Shown here: positions 16,951-24,607 of the stretch, piece by piece | Layout of the letters: each line of letters opens with the position of its first letter | How positions within the stretch are numbered: position 1 is the stretch's first letter | Origin: Thermodesulfovibrionia bacterium | Lineage (GTDB): Bacteria; Nitrospirota; Thermodesulfovibrionia; UBA6902 | Length of the DNA stretch: 55,430 nucleotides | Reading direction: 5' to 3' | Assembly (NCBI GenBank): GCA_030646035.1 | Contig: JAUSMY010000053.1 | Span: 1-55,430 of the forward strand | Position numbers and translations under genes: made by a program | The notes under the pieces: generated by a model | What the model saw: the letters and a program-made list of their open reading frames with translations, nothing else | What the model was told of the DNA's origin: nothing | Databases searched by the model: none

Positions 16951-18075
16951 ATGAAAGACAAACCGGCAATATTAGTTGTAGATGACCAGCCTCAAAACAT
17001 TGAACTTCTCGAAGCATATCTTTTTACGCAGGGGTATGAAATTATCACGGCGGCAAATGGTGATGATGCGCTGGAAATACTTTCCAAAAACCAGATCGAC
17101 CTGATCCTGCTTGATGTAATGATGCCGGGCATGGATGGTTTTGAAGTTACCCGCAGGATAAGGCAGGATAATACACATCAGCTGCTTCCGATAATTCTGG
17201 TTACCGCACTGCGGGAATCCGAAGACCGTGTAAAGGGAATTGATTCCGGCTGCGATGATTTTCTTTCAAAACCTGTTGACAAGATGGAGCTTTTAGCCCG
17301 GGTACGATCTCTGCTTAAGGTCAAGGACTATAATGACCTGGTGAGCAATTACCGGAAAGAGCTGGAGGCCGAGGTAACCAGCAGGACCGAGGAATTAAAG
17401 CGTGCCTTTGAGATGATAAAAGAAGCTTCGCTGGATACTATCTACCGGCTGTCCATGGCCTCTGAGTACAAGGACGAGGACACAGGCGCACACATAAAAC
17501 GCATGAGCCGTTATTCCGCTGCCGTTGCCCGCCGCATGGGACTGGACGAAATTACTGTTGAAACTATTCTTTATGCAGCGCCAATGCATGATCTGGGCAA
17601 GTTAGGCATACCAGACCTGATACTGACGAAACCGGCCAAGCTTGACCCGATGGAGTGGGAGATCATGAAGATGCATGCGGTCATTGGCGCCAAGATACTC
17701 AAGGGATCAAATGCAGAATTCATAAGGCTTGGAGAGACGATAGCCCTGAATCATCACGAGAAGTGGGATGGAAGCGGCTATCCAAATAGTCTTAAGGGTA
17801 TAGAGATACCAATAGCCGGCCGCATAACTGCAATCGCTGATGTATTCGATGCCTTGACATCCAAGCGGCCATATAAGGAACCGTTCCCTGTGGAAAAGGC
17901 ACTGGCCATAATCAGGGAAGGGAGCGGAAGCCACTTTGATCCGGATGTGGTGGATGCTTTCTTTTTCATCCTGGACGAGATACTCACTATTAAGAAGGAA
18001 TATGATGACCATGATCCACAGGCTTTTGATATTCCTGAACTTAAAAACCTGCTGCAGCAATACCGCCATGGCTAA
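16951..18075 (+). CDS. Receiver-HD-GYP cyclic-di-GMP phosphodiesterase
   Basis: A 374-residue response regulator. The receiver (about 5-120, Asp55) resembles those of the two preceding hybrids. A short coiled linker leads to an HD-GYP domain (about 155-340) with metal-ligand HD at His213-Asp214 (MHDLGKLG) and an intact HHEKWDGSGYP motif (GYP at 276-278). Members with these residues hydrolyse cyclic-di-GMP. The protein is therefore the likely output of the local phosphorelay and would lower cyclic-di-GMP. AAAGAGATATAGA precedes the ATG. The gene ends 9 bases before the first palindrome of sigma-54 promoter 3. Confidence 0.93.
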   Translation: MKDKPAILVVDDQPQNIELLEAYLFTQGYEIITAANGDDALEILSKNQIDLILLDVMMPGMDGFEVTRRIRQDNTHQLLPIILVTALRESEDRVKGIDSGCDDFLSKPVDKMELLARVRSLLKVKDYNDLVSNYRKELEAEVTSRTEELKRAFEMIKEASLDTIYRLSMASEYKDEDTGAHIKRMSRYSAAVARRMGLDEITVETILYAAPMHDLGKLGIPDLILTKPAKLDPMEWEIMKMHAVIGAKILKGSNAEFIRLGETIALNHHEKWDGSGYPNSLKGIEIPIAGRITAIADVFDALTSKRPYKEPFPVEKALAIIREGSGSHFDPDVVDAFFFILDEILTIKKEYDDHDPQAFDIPELKNLLQQYRHG

Positions 18076-18084
18076 GAATAATTC

Positions 18085-18096
18085 CTGATATATCAG
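18085..18096. promoter_or_regulatory. Upstream activator palindrome, promoter 3, distal site
   Basis: CTGATATATCAG. In promoters 1 and 2 the distal site has the related sequence CTGACATGTCAG. The centre-to-centre distance to the proximal site is again 19 bp. Confidence 0.7.
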
Positions 18097-18103
18097 CAGC
18101 CTC

Positions 18104-18115
18104 CTGATATATCAG
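18104..18115. promoter_or_regulatory. Upstream activator palindrome, promoter 3, proximal site
   Basis: CTGATATATCAG, with its centre 107.5 bp before the promoter GG, as in promoters 1 and 2. Confidence 0.72.
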
Positions 18116-18215
18116 TAGCTGCATCTTTCAAGATAATTATTCCTTGCATTTATCCTTATCCTATTCATGAATACTTTCAACATGATAGAGGCTATTGCCA
18201 TTTAATCAACAGACC

Positions 18216-18230
18216 TGGCACAGATTCTGC
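18216..18230 (+). promoter_or_regulatory. Sigma-54 promoter 3 (-24/-12), before ABM/ice-binding genes
   Basis: TGGCACAGATTCTGC, the same 15 bases as promoter 1. The predicted start is near 18242. The conserved block AATACTTTCAACATGATAG starts at 18170, 47 bp before the GG as in the other two. Confidence 0.83.
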
Positions 18231-18294
18231 TCTATATAACCTCAAAGCACGAAATTCGGTATCCGATGTCTGAATATAAGAGTGTGGGGGTACG

Positions 18295-18624
18295 ATGATA
18301 CTAGCGACATTAAGGATGGTTGTACGGCCTGAAAGCCGGTATGATCTTTTAGAAACGATGCGGGGGATGCTCGAACCCGTAAGGGTTGAAAGGGGCTGTC
18401 TGACTTACCGTCTATATGAAGACGTGGAGAACAGAAATGCTTTTGTCCTGCTGGAGGAATGGGAGACACAGGAAGATCTTGAGAGGCACATCCTCACAGA
18501 TAATCACAGGCGGCTGCTTGCGCTCGTTGATCTTCTGAGCGAACAGCCTGAACTGCGGTTCAACACTGTGTCGCACACCGCTGGAATGGAGCTGATAGAA
18601 AAGGTACGGCAGAAAATACGATAA
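18295..18624 (+). CDS. ABM-domain (antibiotic biosynthesis monooxygenase-like) protein
   Basis: A 109-residue protein of the dimeric ferredoxin-like ABM fold. The pattern is an N-terminal strand (MILATLRMVVRP), a helix with LLETMRGMLEPVRVERGC, then YRLYEDVENRNAFVLLEEWETQEDLERHI. The Glu-Trp pair and following helix are diagnostic. Family members are cofactor-free monooxygenases, haem-degrading enzymes or proteins of unknown role, and none is indicated here. ATG at 18295 follows GGGGG. It is the first gene after sigma-54 promoter 3, so it is expected to be co-induced with the ice-binding lipoprotein. Confidence 0.82.
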   Translation: MILATLRMVVRPESRYDLLETMRGMLEPVRVERGCLTYRLYEDVENRNAFVLLEEWETQEDLERHILTDNHRRLLALVDLLSEQPELRFNTVSHTAGMELIEKVRQKIR

Positions 18625-18674
18625 AAGATGTTGAGGTTTTGAAAACAACAAAATTCATTAAGGAGGTCTTAAAG

Positions 18675-18740
18675 ATGCAGGCAACTGATTCAAAAAAGAC
18701 GTTCAAATTAAAGCAGAAAAAGGAGGAGAGGTTATCATGA
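18675..18740 (+). CDS. 21-residue basic leader-like ORF
   Basis: A short frame with a near-perfect Shine-Dalgarno (AAGGAGGTCTT) 6-7 bases before ATG. The peptide starts MQATDSKK and is rich in Lys and Glu (KLKQKKEERLS). Its stop overlaps the start of the ice-binding gene as ATGA, the usual layout for translational coupling. A second Shine-Dalgarno for that gene lies inside it. It may be a leader peptide or a remnant of a larger gene; no homology recognised. Confidence 0.45.
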   Translation: MQATDSKKTFKLKQKKEERLS

Positions 18741-20617
18741 AAAGATTTAAGGCTCAGCAAAATTATCTTGTTTTTATCTTAATCCTGGGAGTTTTCTTAA
18801 TCACGGGATGCGGAGGTGGAGGAGAAACCGGACATTGGAATCCGGGCGACACTACAGCGCCGATGGTGATTGCCGTAACTCCTCTAAATAATGCTGAGGG
18901 GGTAGCGAAGAACACGAACGTTACCGCAACCTTCAGTGAGGCTATGGATCCTGCAACGCTCGTTTCTCCGGCAGTCAGTTTTACGTTGAAAACATTTGTG
19001 GGCGCAGTTGACGTCCCTGGAGTAGTGACCTACCTTGGCACTACTGCAACGTTTAATCCGACCAGCGATCTTGCGGACTCTACAAAATATACAGCCACGA
19101 TCACAACCGGGGCCGCGGATTTAGTTGGTAATACACTGGCAAGTGCCTATGTATGGGTATTTACCACAGGTGCAGCCGCAGACATCGCCAGACCAACGGT
19201 TATTCTCACTGACCCTTTTGATACAGAAGAAGATGTGTCCATCAATAAAAGTATCACAGCAACCTTCAGTGAGCCGATGGACCCTGCAACGCTCGCTTCT
19301 CCGGCAACCAGTTTTACGCTGAAAACATTTGTGGGCGCAGTTGACGTCCCTGGAGTAGTGACCTACCTTGGCACCACTGCTACTTATAATCCAAACAGTG
19401 ATCTTACCCCGAGCACCAAATATACAGCCACGATCACAACCGGGGCAAAAGACCTGGCTCAAAATGCACTGGCAGTTAATAAAGTTTGGACCTTTACTAC
19501 AGGTGCGGCCGCAGACACCACCAAACCAACCGTGCTTCTTACAGACCCTGATGTGGACGCAACAGGGTCGTGTATCAACCAGTTAATAACTGCAACCTTC
19601 GATGAGGCGATGGACCCTGCAACGCTCGTTTCTCCGGCAACCACTTTTACGCTAAAGACATTTGTGGGTTCAGTTAACGTACCGGGAGTAGTGACCTATG
19701 ATGCACCAACCAAGATGGCGACTTTTACATTAGGCAGCAATCTTGCAAACAGCACCAAATATACAGCCACAATCACAACCGGGGCTAAGGATCTGGCCGG
19801 TAATGGGCTGGCAGTTGATAAAGTATGGAGCTTTACAACAGGCACAACGACATGTTCTCCTCCGGTAACACTTGGGATTCTCGACCCGTTCGCGATCGCA
19901 TCAGCCGGCGGGATAACCAACACCGGGGCCACCAAGATTAACGGTGATGTAGTGCTGGATCCCCTAGGTACATGCAATGCTGTTGCTGTTGGTACGGGAA
20001 ATGATTTTGGTCTCTGCGGAGGAACTCCTCCAACACATAATGCCGGGGAGCTGGTAATTACACAAACTCATCCTGACACAACCACTGCAGATGCAGTCAT
20101 GGCAGCCTTGCTCGCTAAGTGGAACAGCCTCACTAAAGCGAATCTGCCGGGCGCTACTGTTTTGGGATGCGGTGTTATTGGAACCGCTGGCGGCGGAGGT
20201 GCGGGCATAGGTTGTGCCGGCAATTCCACTCTTCCTCCAGGTGTCTATATATCCGCAACAGACTCATCGATAGGTGTATCTGGAACTCTCACACTCGATG
20301 CTTTGGGCGATCCTGATGCTGTCTGGGTCTTCCAGGCACCATCTTCGACAGTCACCACGGCGGTCAGCAGCACGATTTCCCTGACCGGCGGTGCCAAGGC
20401 ATCTAACGTCTGGTGGCAGGTGGGCAGTTCAGCTACTCTTAACTCAGGTACTACATTCCAGGGAAACATACTGGCTTCTGCTTCGATCTCGATGGGGACC
20501 GGAGCGACATCATGCGGCCGGTTGTTGTCCGGGGCAAGCGGGGCTGGCGCGTTTACATTCCTCGCCAATACAGTTTCAGTGCCAGGCCATATTTCCGCAC
20601 CTGGTATTTGCGATTAA
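18737..20617 (+). CDS. Ice-binding-type (DUF3494) lipoprotein with three Ig-like repeats
   Basis: A 626-residue lipoprotein. The signal peptide ends at a lipobox (LITGC), followed by a Gly-rich linker. Three tandem bacterial Ig-like domains of the SbsA/Big_5 type (about 40-140, 150-245, 255-370) each begin DTTAP/ARPTV/TTKPTV and contain ATFSEAMDPATL. The C-terminal about 245 residues are a DUF3494 ice-binding beta-solenoid: LGILDPFAIASAGGITNTG, TINGD-like KINGDVVLDP, PGVYIS and VWWQVGSSATL. DUF3494 proteins bind ice or act as surface adhesins. The Ig repeats are nearly identical in DNA over long stretches, including about 65 bases shared by repeats 1 and 2. It is expressed after sigma-54 promoter 3 and coupled to the small ORF. 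The protein should sit at the cell surface; true ice binding is unproven. Confidence 0.88.
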   Translation: MKRFKAQQNYLVFILILGVFLITGCGGGGETGHWNPGDTTAPMVIAVTPLNNAEGVAKNTNVTATFSEAMDPATLVSPAVSFTLKTFVGAVDVPGVVTYLGTTATFNPTSDLADSTKYTATITTGAADLVGNTLASAYVWVFTTGAAADIARPTVILTDPFDTEEDVSINKSITATFSEPMDPATLASPATSFTLKTFVGAVDVPGVVTYLGTTATYNPNSDLTPSTKYTATITTGAKDLAQNALAVNKVWTFTTGAAADTTKPTVLLTDPDVDATGSCINQLITATFDEAMDPATLVSPATTFTLKTFVGSVNVPGVVTYDAPTKMATFTLGSNLANSTKYTATITTGAKDLAGNGLAVDKVWSFTTGTTTCSPPVTLGILDPFAIASAGGITNTGATKINGDVVLDPLGTCNAVAVGTGNDFGLCGGTPPTHNAGELVITQTHPDTTTADAVMAALLAKWNSLTKANLPGATVLGCGVIGTAGGGGAGIGCAGNSTLPPGVYISATDSSIGVSGTLTLDALGDPDAVWVFQAPSSTVTTAVSSTISLTGGAKASNVWWQVGSSATLNSGTTFQGNILASASISMGTGATSCGRLLSGASGAGAFTFLANTVSVPGHISAPGICD

Positions 20618-20643
20618 TATATGAGGTATTTGGCATGAAAGCA

Positions 20644-20701
20644 GGCAAAAGGGAAGACAGGCTATTTTACATAATTCAGACTGTCTCCCTTTTGCCTCTT
20701 T
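20644..20701 (+). terminator. Strong terminator after ice-binding gene
   Basis: GGCAAAAGGGAAGACAG pairs with CTGTCTCCCTTTTGCC (one bulge) across a 20-base loop, followed by TCTTTAT. It ends the promoter 3 transcript and implies that ompA at 20803 has its own promoter. Confidence 0.7.
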
Positions 20702-20802
20702 ATAACGCTTCGTTCTTTTGGCACAAAGAAATGTCATACGGCTTTTTGAAAAGAGCCGGAAAGGCAACAGTAAAACGCAACTATATAAAAGGAGGATGTA
20801 CT

Positions 20803-21921
20803 ATGAAAGCAATGTATCGAGCAGCACTGATTGTGGCTGCATTCGTTTTTCTCCTTCCCTTATCTGCCCGTTCTGAGATCAAGGCTGGATCATTTGAAGT
20901 GAGTCCGTTCGTAGGATACAATTTTTTTGAGAGCAAGCAGAACCTGAAAGACAGCCCTGAATTTGGCGGACGGCTTGGCTATAATTTCACAAAAAACTTT
21001 GGTATTGAAGGCGTTGTGGAATTTATGAAGAGCCGCGTTGATGACAAGTCAATAACAGGTACCAAGGAAGGACAGTTCAGAAGCCCCATGGATAAAGTGC
21101 GCCTTTCCCTTTACCATGTCGATGCTATCTATCACATAATGCCGGATGGTAATTTCAACCCATTTTTGGTTGCAGGCTTCGGAGGAGTTCACTATAATCC
21201 GAAGATGTCGGATCATGATATGGCTGCTTTTAATTTTGGGATAGGCGCGAAATTATGGATGACGGACAATATCGCCTTAAGATTTGATGTGAGAGATTAT
21301 CTGGTCACGGAGATATTCCAGGAGTCTTACAATAATATCGCGGCTACCGTTGGTATAACCTTTGCGTTCGGCGGCAGGGAAAAACCCGTACCTGTCAAGA
21401 CAGAGAAGTATGAGAAGAAACCTGAAACTAAAGTTGAGAAAAAAGCTGAGACAAAGACTGAAACAAAGGTTGAAAAGCCGGTAGTTATCTTAGTGTCCGA
21501 GCCTAAGGCTGAGGAGAAGGTGATCGCAGTTGCATCTGAGCCGAAGATCGAGGAGAAGATAATCGTCCTTGCCCTTGAAGACATACATTTTGATTTTGAC
21601 AAGTCGACCCTTACAAAAGAAGCGCAGGTGATACTTAAAAGAAATCTTCAGCTGCTCAAAGAAAACCCTAAAGCCAATATACGTATTGCCGGTTATACAT
21701 CTGCTTCCGGCACTGAAGAGTACAATCAAAAGTTGAGTGAAAGAAGGGCAAATGCTGTCAAAGATTACCTCATAAATGAAAATGTAACTACACCTGACAG
21801 GCTTTCCGAGATCGGATATGGTGAAGCAAGCCCGGAGAAGTATGAGGCGGCGCCTAAAGACCTTTACTCAAAAGCGGCAAAGGCTAACATGAGAGTTCTT
21901 TTTGAGATCACTATTAAATAG
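20803..21921 (+). CDS. OmpA-family outer-membrane protein
   Basis: A 372-residue protein. The signal peptide is about 1-23 and is followed by an eight-stranded barrel (about 25-195) with an aromatic-rich strand pattern ending ATVGITFAFGG. A Lys/Glu/Pro/Thr-rich linker (about 196-255) contains repeats of the type KVEKKAETKTET. The C-terminal OmpA peptidoglycan-binding domain (about 258-370) has IHFDFDKSTLT and the diaminopimelate-contact motif LSERRANAVKDYL. It links the outer membrane to the cell wall. The ATG at 20803 follows AAAGGAGGATGTACT; a longer frame from 20512 would overlap the previous gene. The region 20702-20802 holds a small hairpin (CGGCTTTT/AAAAGAGCCG) but no convincing promoter. 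Confidence 0.93.
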   Translation: MKAMYRAALIVAAFVFLLPLSARSEIKAGSFEVSPFVGYNFFESKQNLKDSPEFGGRLGYNFTKNFGIEGVVEFMKSRVDDKSITGTKEGQFRSPMDKVRLSLYHVDAIYHIMPDGNFNPFLVAGFGGVHYNPKMSDHDMAAFNFGIGAKLWMTDNIALRFDVRDYLVTEIFQESYNNIAATVGITFAFGGREKPVPVKTEKYEKKPETKVEKKAETKTETKVEKPVVILVSEPKAEEKVIAVASEPKIEEKIIVLALEDIHFDFDKSTLTKEAQVILKRNLQLLKENPKANIRIAGYTSASGTEEYNQKLSERRANAVKDYLINENVTTPDRLSEIGYGEASPEKYEAAPKDLYSKAAKANMRVLFEITIK

Positions 21922-21937
21922 TTAAACACAGCAACAT

Positions 21938-21955
21938 TGCAATCATATGATTGCA
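21938..21955. promoter_or_regulatory. 18-bp perfect palindrome before BON gene
   Basis: TGCAATCATATGATTGCA is fully self-complementary and lies in the 57-base gap between ompA and the BON gene. It could be an operator or an intercistronic mRNA hairpin. Confidence 0.45.
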
Positions 21956-21978
21956 CATTAAAATGCAGGAGGAATAAG

Positions 21979-22293
21979 ATGAAAAACTTTATTTTGTTGT
22001 CAGTATTAATGGTTTTCGGAGTAGCCATGTTTTCGGGTTGTGCATCTATGACAGGCAGAACGGCAGGCGAGCACATTGATGACGCGAGCATTACCGCAGA
22101 AGCAAATGAGATAATCGTCAAAGACCAGGACGCACAGTTCTTGAAGATCAATGTTACAACTACAAATGGAAATGTTGTTATGTCCGGCTACATACATGAC
22201 AAGGTAGCAGAAGAGCGTATCACATCAAAGATCTGGCAGATCAAGGGCGTGAAATCTGTAAAGAGCACATTGCAGATGGAACAGAAAAAGTAG
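21979..22293 (+). CDS. BON-domain lipoprotein
   Basis: A 104-residue lipoprotein. The signal peptide ends in the lipobox MFSGC, and a single BON domain (about 35-100) follows: DDASITAEANEIIV, then the hallmark NVTTTNGNVVMSGYIHDK and AEERITSKIWQIKGVKSVKS. BON domains bind phospholipid membranes and commonly protect the envelope during osmotic stress (OsmY, DolP). The ATG at 21979 follows GCAGGAGGAATAAG. A terminator-like hairpin sits just after the gene. Confidence 0.9.
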   Translation: MKNFILLSVLMVFGVAMFSGCASMTGRTAGEHIDDASITAEANEIIVKDQDAQFLKINVTTTNGNVVMSGYIHDKVAEERITSKIWQIKGVKSVKSTLQMEQKK

Positions 22294-22300
22294 ATAAAAC

Positions 22301-22357
22301 AGGGGCACTCCGTGAAATCGCTTAAATTCCCGGAGTGCCCCTTTAACTGCTTTTTTC
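22301..22357 (+). terminator. Terminator after BON gene
   Basis: AGGGGCACTCCG pairs with CGGAGTGCCCCT at every position, followed by TTT and, nine bases later, a run of six T. Confidence 0.75.
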
Positions 22358-22463
22358 AGGTTATGTTGTTTTACGGAGAGGGGAAAGTATCCTTTCTCCA
22401 TAGAGCAGAATGAAAAAAGACATATTATAAAATATAGGGACTGATCGAAAAAAAATCAGCAAT

Positions 22464-22478
22464 GCGGGTTTCGCCCGC
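22464..22478 (+). other. Small GC hairpin before lipoprotein Shine-Dalgarno
   Basis: GCGGG and CCCGC flank a five-base loop, immediately followed by AAGGAGG. It may modulate ribosome access to the next gene. Confidence 0.3.
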
Positions 22479-22491
22479 CAAGGAGGCAAAG

Positions 22492-22833
22492 ATGAAAAAA
22501 TGTATTTTAAGGGTGTTAGGAATGGTTGTAATTTTCGCATCGTTTATTATGTTCGCTGCATGCGTGCTGGTTCCGGCCGGACGTCAGGATTCCGGAATGG
22601 TCATTGTGCCGCGCCTTCCGGAGCTTGTGATCTTGGTAGATGAACCGTACTACTATCACAGCGGTTATTACTATTACTACCAGAACAACCGCTGGTTCTA
22701 CTCACACGCAAAGAGCGGGCCGTGGATGGACCTGCCGAGGGGACACTACCCAAAAGAGGTTAAATACAAGGGCAGGGACAATGATAAGGACAAGGGCTGG
22801 AAGCGCGGAAATGACGACAAGGATCGTGATTAA
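22492..22833 (+). CDS. Tyr-rich lipoprotein
   Basis: A 113-residue lipoprotein of unknown function. The signal peptide ends at the lipobox FAAC. The mature part has a PYYYHSGYYYYYQNNRWFYS segment that resembles the YXXYY/RWFYS pattern of small environmental lipoproteins. The C-terminus is a highly charged Lys/Asp/Arg tail (DNDKDKGWKRGNDDKDRD). The ATG at 22492 is preferred because AAGGAGG precedes it and it starts the signal peptide; the longer frame from 22462 begins in a hairpin. The next 46 bases lead to an Lmo0937-type gene, so the two may be co-transcribed. Confidence 0.75.
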   Translation: MKKCILRVLGMVVIFASFIMFAACVLVPAGRQDSGMVIVPRLPELVILVDEPYYYHSGYYYYYQNNRWFYSHAKSGPWMDLPRGHYPKEVKYKGRDNDKDKGWKRGNDDKDRD

Positions 22834-22878
22834 TCGTTTATTAGTGGTAATGCGGGATTAAGTTGAAAGGAGGAGCAT

Positions 22879-23031
22879 ATGTTGTGGACGATCGCAGTAA
22901 TACTGATAATTCTATGGCTGCTGGGATTTGTGAGCAGCTACACGATGGGCGGGTTCATTCACATCCTGCTGGTAGTTGCCATTATCATGGTGCTGGTCAA
23001 CATTATCAGGGGGCGAAGACCTTTGGGTTAA
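22879..23031 (+). CDS. Lmo0937-family small membrane protein
   Basis: A 50-residue, two-helix membrane protein with the pattern MLWTIAVILIILWLLG, then SSYTMGGFIHILLVVAIIM and the tail RGRRPLG. This matches the widespread Lmo0937 (DUF5670-type) family, whose function is unknown but which often sits among stress-envelope genes. AAAGGAGGAGC precedes the ATG. It lies in a different frame from a longer, spurious frame over the same bases; the match to a known family and the Shine-Dalgarno decide the reading. Confidence 0.88.
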   Translation: MLWTIAVILIILWLLGFVSSYTMGGFIHILLVVAIIMVLVNIIRGRRPLG

Positions 23032-23085
23032 AAGTGCCGACGGTTATCAACTCAATTAAATTAACAAGAGAAAAAAAGGGGCAAA

Positions 23086-23307
23086 ATGAAGACAAATACA
23101 CTGTTAGGCATCATACTCATCATTGTAGGGGTTATCGCCTTTGCGTATCAAGGCATCAATTACACGACCACAGAGAAGGTCGTTGACCTCGGCCCTATCG
23201 AGGTTACTGCTGAGAAGACAAGAACACTTCCGCTGCCGCCCATAGCGGGTGGTATTGCGATAGCGGGCGGCATATTGCTGCTGGTTTTGGGGAATAAAAA
23301 GAGCTGA
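23086..23307 (+). CDS. Two-helix membrane protein, DUF3185-like
   Basis: A 73-residue protein with an N-terminal helix (about 5-22) and a C-terminal helix (about 51-68, Gly-rich) joined by a polar loop containing TTTEKVVDLGPIEVTAEKTRTLPLPP. Similar small proteins are found with Lmo0937-type genes and are labelled DUF3185-like or hypothetical. The Shine-Dalgarno is AAAAAAAGGGGC. It probably belongs to the same envelope-stress group as its neighbours. No enzymatic motif is visible. Confidence 0.7.
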   Translation: MKTNTLLGIILIIVGVIAFAYQGINYTTTEKVVDLGPIEVTAEKTRTLPLPPIAGGIAIAGGILLLVLGNKKS

Positions 23308-23439
23308 TTAAAATTAATAAGTTTTAACCATAATGGGTTGGCTATGAAAGTCAAACCACTTGCTGCCTCAAAGTTTAAATGATCAAGGACGTCTGACCCA
23401 TCGGGCTGACGTTTACCCTCACTTAGTGGTGACAAAACA

Positions 23440-24552
23440 ATGGAAGATGAAGTGGCCATGCTGATGCGAATCACCGCCTGTCTCTGCTTACTGCTTTTTT
23501 CGCTCACTCTTCCTGCAGCAGCTGCGGACAGGGCAGGCGATGAATTTTTGAACGGCTATGTAGCCTCCATCCTTGAGCGTGACCTGCACTGGGAGAGAGA
23601 GAGCTATATTTTGAAGATCGTCAACGGGGTTGCAACGATCACATTATTTAAGGATGACCCGGTGCGGCGTGATGAGGCTGACAAGCAGCTGCGCGATATT
23701 GAAGGACTGCAGAAGCTATTGATCGTGGTGAAGCCTGCAGAGATGGGCAAACCTGGAGCTGTAAGCAGATTTATAGGGATAACAGGCGAAGGGGAATCTT
23801 ATCCGACAGGCGACCTGTTTCTGCCGCTCCTCGCTGACCCGAAGCAGCTGAGGTTTTTTGTCAGCATATACAACTTCAAATCACCGGGTGTGAGATACAA
23901 TATGGCATCAGTCGGCTTTGGAGAGACATTTGGCATGTACAGGTTATTCGGCAGCCGTGAGAGGGACGGCATGCAAGTGGGCGTGGAAGGCGCCCTGTTC
24001 GCCCAGTTCAACATGGACACACCTTCTCACGACCTTATTAATACAGATTACACCATAGGCATTCCCGTGACCTACCGTCATGGCGATAATTCGCTCCGCT
24101 TCCGCATTTATCATCAGAGCTCACACCTGGGTGATGAATTTCTTCAAAGCGTTAATCCTCCGGAACGGATCAACCTCACCTATGAAGCCCTTGAGCTCAT
24201 CTATTCCCGTGAATGGAGCGGATGGCGTGTGTACGGCGGCGGTGAGTACCTGATCCACAAGGAACCGGCAGATTTGAAGCCTATGAGCGCCCACTGGGGA
24301 ATAGAGTATCGCGGCAATGAGCCGCTTTTGTGGAACGGCAGGCCTGTAGGCGGAGTGGACCTGAAGAGCTTTGAAGACCATAACTGGGCTATTGATACCA
24401 GCGTCAAGGCCGGCCTTGAGTTCGGCCATCCCAACCCGGGGCAGCGCCGCCTGCGCCTAATGGCCGAGTGGTACAAGGGGTTTAATCCGCGCGGCCAGTT
24501 TTACAACAATAAGGTTGCATACTACGGCATGGGGGTATCTCTGGGATTCTGA
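23440..24552 (+). CDS. BON-DUF1207 periplasmic or outer-membrane protein
   Basis: A 370-residue protein. The N-terminal signal peptide (LMRITACLCLLLFSLTLPAAAA) is followed by a short BON-like segment (about 40-100; KIVNGVATITLFKDD). A DUF1207 domain extends to the C-terminus (FGETFGMYRLFGS, DNSLRFRIYHQSSHLGDEF, GWRVYGGGEYLIHKEPADLKP) and ends in LGF, like an outer-membrane barrel. DUF1207 proteins are lipid- or outer-membrane-associated with no proven function. Several starts are possible: 23440 extends the signal peptide with acidic residues, while 23458 or 23464 would give a more ordinary one. Confidence 0.82.
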   Translation: MEDEVAMLMRITACLCLLLFSLTLPAAAADRAGDEFLNGYVASILERDLHWERESYILKIVNGVATITLFKDDPVRRDEADKQLRDIEGLQKLLIVVKPAEMGKPGAVSRFIGITGEGESYPTGDLFLPLLADPKQLRFFVSIYNFKSPGVRYNMASVGFGETFGMYRLFGSRERDGMQVGVEGALFAQFNMDTPSHDLINTDYTIGIPVTYRHGDNSLRFRIYHQSSHLGDEFLQSVNPPERINLTYEALELIYSREWSGWRVYGGGEYLIHKEPADLKPMSAHWGIEYRGNEPLLWNGRPVGGVDLKSFEDHNWAIDTSVKAGLEFGHPNPGQRRLRLMAEWYKGFNPRGQFYNNKVAYYGMGVSLGF

Positions 24553-24607
24553 CGGAGTTTGTTGAGCACGGAAATCTGAGGACGCAGTGAGAGAGCAATG
24601 AGGTCAA

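Noticed and set aside
18675-18740. Possibility that the 21-codon ORF is a type I toxin peptide
   Set aside because: It is highly charged without a membrane helix and is coupled to the next gene, unlike hydrophobic type I toxins.
20631-20648. TTGGCATGAAAGCAGGC resembling a sigma-54 promoter
   Set aside because: The GC is 11 rather than 10 bases after the GG, and it sits in the arm of a terminator hairpin.
20718-20735. TTGGCAC resembling a sigma-54 -24 element before ompA
   Set aside because: Ten bases after the GG there is TG, not GC, and no activator palindrome lies upstream.
22863-23186. Plus-strand frame of 107 codons over the Lmo0937-type gene
   Set aside because: The 50-residue frame at 22879-23031 matches a known family and has the Shine-Dalgarno; the longer frame does not and overlaps the next gene.
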